Assembly (NCBI RefSeq): GCF_014203595.1
Contig: NZ_JACHJK010000016.1
Coordinates: forward strand, 62,001 to 126,000
Direction: 5' to 3'
DNA: 64,000 nucleotides
Source: Streptomyces echinatus
Lineage (GTDB): Bacteria; Actinomycetota; Actinomycetes; Streptomycetales; Streptomycetaceae
The notes beneath the pieces are model-generated. The model worked only from the letters and a program-made list of their open reading frames with translations. It ran no database searches and had not been told where the DNA came from. Below are positions 59,801 through 64,000 of this stretch, one piece after another. Each line of letters starts with the position of its first letter. The first letter of the stretch is position 1. The translations under genes were made by a program, and so were the position numbers.

Positions 59801-62534
59801 CCCGCCAGTAGCGCCTGCGGTCGAAGGGGTAGGTGGGCAGGGTGACCCTGGCGGCCGGAGTCCCCGCGTGCACGGCCTGCCAGTCGATGTCGGCCCCGGC
59901 CTGGTAGAGGCTGCCCAGGGTCTGCAGGACCTGCTGCCAGTCGTCGGTGCGGCGGGTCAGGGAGGGCAGCCAGAGCCGGTCCTCGCGGGTGTCCAGGCCC
60001 TGCCGGGTGACGAGGCGGGTGAGCACGGCGTCGGGGCCGATCTCCAGGGCGATGTCGAAGCGGCGCTCCAGCAGGGCGCGGACGGCCGGCAGGAACCGGA
60101 CCGGCTCGCGGACGTTGCGCCGCCAGTAGTCCGCGGCCATGTCCTCACCGCGCAGTGGTGCGCCCGTCACGGTGGAGATGACCGGGACCGTGCCCGTGCG
60201 GGGGCTCAGGCCGGCGGCCCGGGAGCCGAACGCCTCCAGCATCGGGTCCATGAGCGCGGAGTGGAAGGCGTGCGAGGTCTCCAGGCGGCGGCCGCCGATG
60301 CCGTGGTCGCGGGCCGCGGCGAGCAGGTCTTCCAGGGCGTCGAGGGGGCCGGACACGGCTGTCTGGAGGGGGCCGTTGACGGCGGCGACGCAGAGGCGTC
60401 CCGCGTGGGGGGCGAGGAGGTCGGTGACGGTCGCCTCGTCCGTGGCGAGGACGGCCATGCCGCCGCCCTGGGGCAGCTCACCCATGAGCCGGCCGCGTTC
60501 GGCGATCAGGGGCAGGGCCTCTTCCAGCCGCAGGACGCCGGCCGCGCAGGCGGCCGCGTACTCGCCGATGCTGTGTCCGAGGACGAGGGAGGGTTTCACA
60601 CCCCACGCCTGCCACATGGACACCAGCGCGTACGCCACCGAGAACAGGGCCGGTTGGGCGTACTCGGTCCGGTCGATCAGGCGGGGGTCGGCGTCCGGCC
60701 CGTACAGCAGGTCGGTCAGGGACCATCCGTAGCGCTCGTCGATCAGTGCGGCGCAGGTGTCCAGGGCCTGGCGGAAGACCGGCTGGACGGCGTAGAGCCC
60801 GGCGCCCATGCCGAGGTACTGGGAGGCCTGTCCGGTGAAGAGGAAGGCGGTGCGCAGTTCCCGGCCGGTGCCGCGCGGCGTGGCCGGTGTGGAGGGTGCC
60901 TGCCATGCCGCGAGCTGGGCGGTGAGGTCCTCGGTCCGGGAGGCGGTGAAGAAGGCGCGGTGGTCGAAGTGGGTGCGTCCGGTGTTCGCGGAGTACGCGA
61001 GGCCGGCGAGGTCGAGGTCCGGGTGCGCCGCCAGGTGGCGCCGGTACTGCTCCACGACGCGGCGCAGGGCGGGCTCGTCCGGGCCGGACAGGGTGAGGGG
61101 GTGGTGGCCGGGGCGGGCCCGGCCGGCCGGGGCGGAGGGGGGCTGTGGGGGTGCGGGCGCCTCCGCCACGATCACGTGGGCGTTGGTGCCGCCGATGCCG
61201 AAGGAGCTGACCCCGGCCAGTCGGGGTCTGTCGCCCCGGGGCCAGGGCAGGGGCCGGGCGGGCACGTCGAGGAGGAGTTCGTCCCAGGACACGTGCGGGG
61301 TGCGGGCGCGCAGGTGGAGGTGGGCGGGTATCCGCTGGTGCTGGAGGGAGAGCACGACCTTCATCAGCCCGGCGACGCCGGCGGCCGCCTCCAGGTGGCC
61401 GAGGTTGGTCTTCACCGTGCCGATCCGCAACGGGCGTTCGGGGTCTCGCCCGGGCCGGTAGGCGGCGCCGAGCGCGTTGGCCTCGATGGGGTCGCCGATC
61501 GGGGTGCCGGTGCCGTGGGTCTCGACGTAGTCGACGTCCGCGGGGGCGGCTCCGGCGGCCTTGAGTGCGGTGGTGATGAGGGCTTTCTGGGCGTTGCCGT
61601 TGGGCACGGTGAGGCCGCTGCCGCGGCCTCCGTGGTTCACGGCGGAGCCCTTGAGCACGGCGAGGACGGTGTCGCCCGCGGCCTGGGCGTCCGCCAGGCG
61701 CTTGAGGACGACGATGCCGGCGCCTTCGCCGCGGGCGTAGCCGTCCGCGTCGGCGTCGAAGGCGCGGCTGCGGCCCTGCGGGGAGAGGACTCCGGCCTGG
61801 GAGAGGTCGATGGTCATCTCGGGGGCGATCATGAGGTGGACGCCGCCGGCGAGCGCGAGGTCGCACTCGCCCGAGCGCAGGCTCTGCATGGCCAGGTGGA
61901 CGGTGACCAGGGACGAGGAGCATCCGGTGTCGACGGCCAGGGACGGGCCGTGCACGCCGAGGTGGTAGGAGATGCGGCCGGCCGCCGTGCAGAAGAGGTT
62001 GCCCGTGGCCATGTGGCCGTCGAGCCGGGCGGGGTCGCTGGTCTGCAGCAGTTTGTAGTCGTCGATGCCGATGCCGACGAAGACGCCGGTGCTGCTTCCG
62101 CGCAGCGCCGTGGGGGCCTGTCCGGTGTGTTCGAGGGCTTCCCAGGCGACTTCGAGGAGCAGCCGGTGCTGCGGGTCGAGGGTCTCGGCCTCGCGCGGGG
62201 AGATGCCGAAGAACTCGGCGTCGAAGGTGTCGATGGAGTCGAGGAATCCGCCCCGGGTGGAGCGGGTGGAGCCGGGGCGGGCCCCGTCGGGGTCGTGCAG
62301 GAGTTCGGCGTTCCAGCGGTCCGCGGGGACGGAGCGGGTGGCGTCCGTCTGAGCGGTGAGCAGGTTCCAGTACGTCTCGGGGTCGGTGACGCCGCCGGGG
62401 AAGCGGCAGCCCATGCCCACCACGGCGATCGGCTCGGGAGTGGCGGGGTCGGTCTTCTTCCGGCGCAGGCGCTCCTCGATCAGGGCCCGCTGGGCAGCGG
62501 GAAGGGCTGCGATGCGGTCGGTGATGCTAGTCAT
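56799..62534 (-). CDS. Type I PKS module: KS-AT-DH-KR-ACP
   Basis: A 1911-residue module. A short N-terminal helix (MTSITDRIAALPAAQRALIE) may dock to the previous PKS. The KS (about 34-460) has catalytic Cys 205 in DTGCSSS and His 340 and 380. The AT (about 563-860) has GHSIGEYAAA with Ser 655 and HAFH at 755-758, which indicates malonyl-CoA. The DH (about 925-1235) has His 957 and Asp 1153, but HxxxGxxxxP has Asp instead of Gly. The KR (about 1495-1680) has the NADPH motif GGLGALG, LDD at 1584-1586 (B-type stereochemistry) and Tyr 1641. The ACP holds Ser 1795. The ATG at 62534 follows AGGAG and overlaps the previous stop. Confidence 0.95.
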   Translation of the reverse strand: MTSITDRIAALPAAQRALIEERLRRKKTDPATPEPIAVVGMGCRFPGGVTDPETYWNLLTAQTDATRSVPADRWNAELLHDPDGARPGSTRSTRGGFLDSIDTFDAEFFGISPREAETLDPQHRLLLEVAWEALEHTGQAPTALRGSSTGVFVGIGIDDYKLLQTSDPARLDGHMATGNLFCTAAGRISYHLGVHGPSLAVDTGCSSSLVTVHLAMQSLRSGECDLALAGGVHLMIAPEMTIDLSQAGVLSPQGRSRAFDADADGYARGEGAGIVVLKRLADAQAAGDTVLAVLKGSAVNHGGRGSGLTVPNGNAQKALITTALKAAGAAPADVDYVETHGTGTPIGDPIEANALGAAYRPGRDPERPLRIGTVKTNLGHLEAAAGVAGLMKVVLSLQHQRIPAHLHLRARTPHVSWDELLLDVPARPLPWPRGDRPRLAGVSSFGIGGTNAHVIVAEAPAPPQPPSAPAGRARPGHHPLTLSGPDEPALRRVVEQYRRHLAAHPDLDLAGLAYSANTGRTHFDHRAFFTASRTEDLTAQLAAWQAPSTPATPRGTGRELRTAFLFTGQASQYLGMGAGLYAVQPVFRQALDTCAALIDERYGWSLTDLLYGPDADPRLIDRTEYAQPALFSVAYALVSMWQAWGVKPSLVLGHSIGEYAAACAAGVLRLEEALPLIAERGRLMGELPQGGGMAVLATDEATVTDLLAPHAGRLCVAAVNGPLQTAVSGPLDALEDLLAAARDHGIGGRRLETSHAFHSALMDPMLEAFGSRAAGLSPRTGTVPVISTVTGAPLRGEDMAADYWRRNVREPVRFLPAVRALLERRFDIALEIGPDAVLTRLVTRQGLDTREDRLWLPSLTRRTDDWQQVLQTLGSLYQAGADIDWQAVHAGTPAARVTLPTYPFDRRRYWRDTRTGRSERPVGTPVFPGTPLSSPALTGTVYQSRFTADAPAFLADHVLFDEVVVPAASHLAMTLAAAVQDLSPAGGGVLLEGVSFPQALTPSGTGRDVQLIIEEPDTPEHTPASAGAQPRTFRVVSAPAGTSGPRTWTSHAQGTLRPTPAPATRPRSTPPADLFDEPAGLLDGPADPLDEPGERFDGTAFYAAMHASGADLGPGFRRLGRLRRRQGELLIRMDTPEYDGADGPFLLHPGLVDACVQAVVALAWSARPDAALGVRVPIRLDALRLHKAPSGEGLWCRVEEQPDLSPDGDTTVADLTLLDAGGEVVLELDGLWVRRVSASALLRRDTAVIQLPVWQATPPASPAATVAANWLVLPDRGGVGAALAAQLRDAGHSVVLAEPAGDAGGEDTDAARIREALNRLSAADTGRTADAAAPGPRRPLNVAFLRGLDEPGDALTADVLDQAQRHGTGALLTVLQTLATTGEGARVLVATRGAQSPDTTPATPAGALAHAPLWGLAAIANAENPEVRCTLVDLDPHGQPPASAAAGLLAEALGTGDDTQVALRDGRRHVAGTAPAAPAAPADTADTGPVRPDGTYLVTGGLGALGLHTADWLVRRGARHLALIGRGAPSAAAERRIHAWRSKRVRVAVHRADVADVRALRRVLTDVNGSLPALRGVVHAAGVLDDGALQRQTAERLRTVMAPKMSGAWNLHELTQDAELDFFVLYSSVAALMGSRGQSGYAAANAFLDALAHHRRSRGLPATSVAWGPWSGAGMISTLDEHATRRVHGKGFGMLEPEPAFRALEELVRSGAHHAYVHAGQATDARPDGTPARTRTHGRTPAAARQTVYDRPAGLGPATAARNTTEATLVSIWESLLGIHPIGTEDDYFQLGGDSITSLRIISRAKQAGIRLTEADFFTHPTVAQLAAMTSPTTAPPSPPAGSPAPEPGGTTAHPQPATDRTPPARVPATHLAEGDLRHLLSRIGGVMAGTDDPVATHATQADARTERQNG
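59260..59322 (-). repeat. Three tandem copies of a 21-bp unit inside the DH domain
   Basis: Copies at 59260-59280, 59281-59301 and 59302-59322 differ at a few positions. They stay in frame and encode a repeated Asp/Pro-rich seven-residue unit (FDEPAGL, LDGPADP, LDEP). The insertion lies between the two halves of the dehydratase fold, at about residues 1073-1094 of the PKS. Confidence 0.7.
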
Positions 62535-64000
62535 GCGTCTGGTCTCCTGCGAGCTCGTCACCCAGCGTCAGCTGGTCCAGGTACCGGGCCGCCTGGTCGG
62601 CGGAGAGGTTGTCCACCTCGGCCAGCAGTGCTTCGACACCGGTGTCGTCATGGTCGTCCTGGGTCTCCCCCGGGCCGGCCTCTTCCGGCTGGGCCGGGGC
62701 GGTGAGGGCCAGTTCGTCGAGGAGGTGGGCGGCGAGGGCGGCGCACGTCGGGTGGTCGAAGGGAAGCGTTCCCGGGATCGTGATCCGGTCGCCGAGTTCC
62801 TGGCGCAGCCGCGTCACGAGTTTCAGCTTCATCAGGGAGTCCAGGCCGAGCTGGAAGAAGCCGGTGTCGGCGTCGACCTCGTGGTCGGCGGCGAAGCCCG
62901 CGATGTCGGCGACCAGGGCGGTCAGATGGCCGATCAGGGAGTCGAGCCGGTCGCCGGGTTCGGTGGCGGCCAGCCGGTCGGGCAGCGACCGGGCGTGGCC
63001 GCCGTCGGGTCGGGCGTCCGTGCCGGGTGTGTCCGGTGCGGCCGCGGTGGCCGTGCCGGCCGGGGGGTGGACCAGGGCGAGCGTGCCGCGATGAGCGGTG
63101 GCGGGCAGCCAGTCGTGGTAGGCCGTCCAGTCGACGCGATAGACGCCGAGCTGGGCCGCGTCGTGACCGAAGATCTCGTCGAGGAGGCGGGCGCCGTGGT
63201 CGCGGTCGATGGTGCGGGCGCCGCGCTCGTTCCAGCGGTAGTGTGCCGCGGCTGTCGAGTCCGTCATGCCGACGCCCTGCCACGGGCCCCAGTTGACGCT
63301 GGTGGCGGGCAGTCCCCGGGCCGCGCGACGGTGGGCCAGGCTGTCCAGGGCGGCGTTGGCGGCCGCGTAGCTGCCCTGTCCGGGCGAGCCGAGGACGGCG
63401 ACGAACGACGAGAAGAGCACGAAGAAGTCCAGCGGCAGGTCGCGGGTGCAGGCGTCGAGGTGGCGGGCGCCGCTCACCTTGGGCGCGAGGACCGCCAGGT
63501 AGCGGTCCCAGTCCTGCTGGAGCATCGTGCCGTCGTCGAGGACGCCGGCGGCGTGGACGACGCCGCGCAGGGGCGGCCGCTGCGCGCCGAAGGACGCCAC
63601 CACGTCGCGTACCTCCTCGGCGTTGCGGACGTCGGCCGGTACGACGTCCACCCGGGCGCCCGCCGCGGCGAGATCGGCCAGGACGGCGCGGGCGGCGGCG
63701 TCGGGCGCGCGGCGGCCCACGAGGACCAGGTGGCGGGCGCCGGCCTCGACCAGCCGGCGGGCGACCACGAGGCCGATGCCGCCGAGTCCGCCGGTGATGA
63801 GGTAGCCGCCGTCGGCGCGCACGGTGACCGGTTCGCCCGCCGTGGTGCGCCGCGGCGCGGCCTCGATGCGCGCCACGTGGCGGGCACCCGCGCGGAAGGC
63901 CAGCTGGTCCTCGCCGTCGCCGGTGAGGAGTTCGGTGACGAGGGCGGTCGCGTTCGGGGCCGGCTCGCCGGAGTCGAGGTCCACGAGTCCGCCCCAGAGT
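62527..64000 (-). CDS. Type I PKS, C-terminal part: KR-ACP (N-terminus beyond window)
   Basis: The frame is open to the right edge, so this is the last 490 residues of a larger PKS. The KR has the NADPH motif ITGGLGGIGL, LDD in HAAGVLDDGT (B-type) and catalytic Tyr in GQGSYAAANA. The ACP has FFQLGLDSLMKLKL with the phosphopantetheine Ser. The C-terminal tail (GVEALLAEVDNLSADQAARY) is a probable docking helix that hands the chain to the next PKS. Its stop overlaps the start of that gene by 8 bases (ATGACTAG). The KS, AT and other domains of this module lie outside the window. Confidence 0.93.
   Translation of the reverse strand, partial: LWGGLVDLDSGEPAPNATALVTELLTGDGEDQLAFRAGARHVARIEAAPRRTTAGEPVTVRADGGYLITGGLGGIGLVVARRLVEAGARHLVLVGRRAPDAAARAVLADLAAAGARVDVVPADVRNAEEVRDVVASFGAQRPPLRGVVHAAGVLDDGTMLQQDWDRYLAVLAPKVSGARHLDACTRDLPLDFFVLFSSFVAVLGSPGQGSYAAANAALDSLAHRRAARGLPATSVNWGPWQGVGMTDSTAAAHYRWNERGARTIDRDHGARLLDEIFGHDAAQLGVYRVDWTAYHDWLPATAHRGTLALVHPPAGTATAAAPDTPGTDARPDGGHARSLPDRLAATEPGDRLDSLIGHLTALVADIAGFAADHEVDADTGFFQLGLDSLMKLKLVTRLRQELGDRITIPGTLPFDHPTCAALAAHLLDELALTAPAQPEEAGPGETQDDHDDTGVEALLAEVDNLSADQAARYLDQLTLGDELAGDQTHD

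Noticed and set aside
59217..62705. Long plus-strand open frame opposite the PKS
   Set aside because: Same reason: a shadow of the PKS gene, without motifs or ribosome site.
1..64000. CRISPR arrays, tRNA, rRNA and complete insertion sequences
   Set aside because: No repeat-spacer pattern, cloverleaf, rRNA core sequence or transposase was seen on either strand by reading.

Overview
The window is chromosomal DNA of a high-GC actinobacterium, almost certainly a Streptomyces or close relative. Every coding frame has strong G/C bias at third codon positions. GTG starts and 4-base ATGA/GTGA overlaps are common, and the families present (Ebo proteins, ROK regulators, NB-ARC/TPR proteins, FG-GAP secreted proteins, a modular PKS/NRPS) are typical of that genus. 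I saw no tRNA, rRNA, CRISPR array, complete insertion sequence or prophage.

Layout. (1) 1-5.5 kb, minus strand: an ebo-type operon (inositol-3-phosphate synthase, EboC prenyltransferase, sugar-phosphate isomerase-like TIM barrel, EboA, TatD-like hydrolase, EboE) with tightly coupled genes; EboE runs off the left edge. (2) 5.6-16.8 kb, minus strand: a sugar uptake and oxidation region. It has a ROK regulator, a three-gene CUT2-type ABC importer, a Gfo/Idh/MocA oxidoreductase, a TIM-barrel isomerase/lyase, an exported PQQ-type sugar dehydrogenase with a PKD domain, and an exported ThuA-DUF1080 protein. This set suggests oxidation and cleavage of a glycoside or disaccharide through a 3-keto intermediate. 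A 15-bp terminator hairpin separates it from the ebo operon. (3) 17-24.3 kb: a cold-shock protein, an unknown gene, a TPP riboswitch in front of an NCS1 permease, and two membrane acyltransferases. (4) 24.6-36.3 kb: small accessory genes, including an ECF sigma factor operon, two FG-GAP secreted proteins, two TetR regulators each divergent from a target gene with palindromes between them, a DinB protein, a methyltransferase, a CocE hydrolase and an unusual PA-IL/LecA-like duplicated protein. (5) 36.3-40.4 kb: a frameshifted SUKH-like gene and a coupled three-gene operon (NB-ARC/TPR protein, radical SAM/SPASM enzyme, 60-residue Cys/Pro-rich peptide) that looks like a RiPP locus. (6) 40.4-51.8 kb: lipoprotein, membrane and envelope genes, a mosaic of PIG-L and LuxR fragments, an XRE/NB-ARC/TPR regulator, a PBP4-type carboxypeptidase and a cupin. 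(7) 51.8-64 kb, minus strand: the end of a hybrid PKS-NRPS gene cluster.

In the biosynthetic region the transcript reads from the right edge leftwards: a PKS ending in KR-ACP, a PKS module KS-AT-DH-KR-ACP, an NRPS module C-A-T, a type II thioesterase and an MppJ-like alpha-keto acid C-methyltransferase. The polyketide chain should be extended with malonyl-CoA and then joined to an amino acid. The methyltransferase suggests that a beta-methylated amino acid is supplied to this or another NRPS module. The last NRPS module has no releasing domain, so release happens on a protein outside the window or in trans.

The two most interesting candidates are the radical SAM operon with its small overlapping peptide gene and the MppJ-like enzyme in the PKS-NRPS cluster. 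Further points are the LecA-like protein whose first copy lacks its N-terminal half, the scrambled PIG-L/LuxR mosaic, and several perfect palindromes beside regulators.
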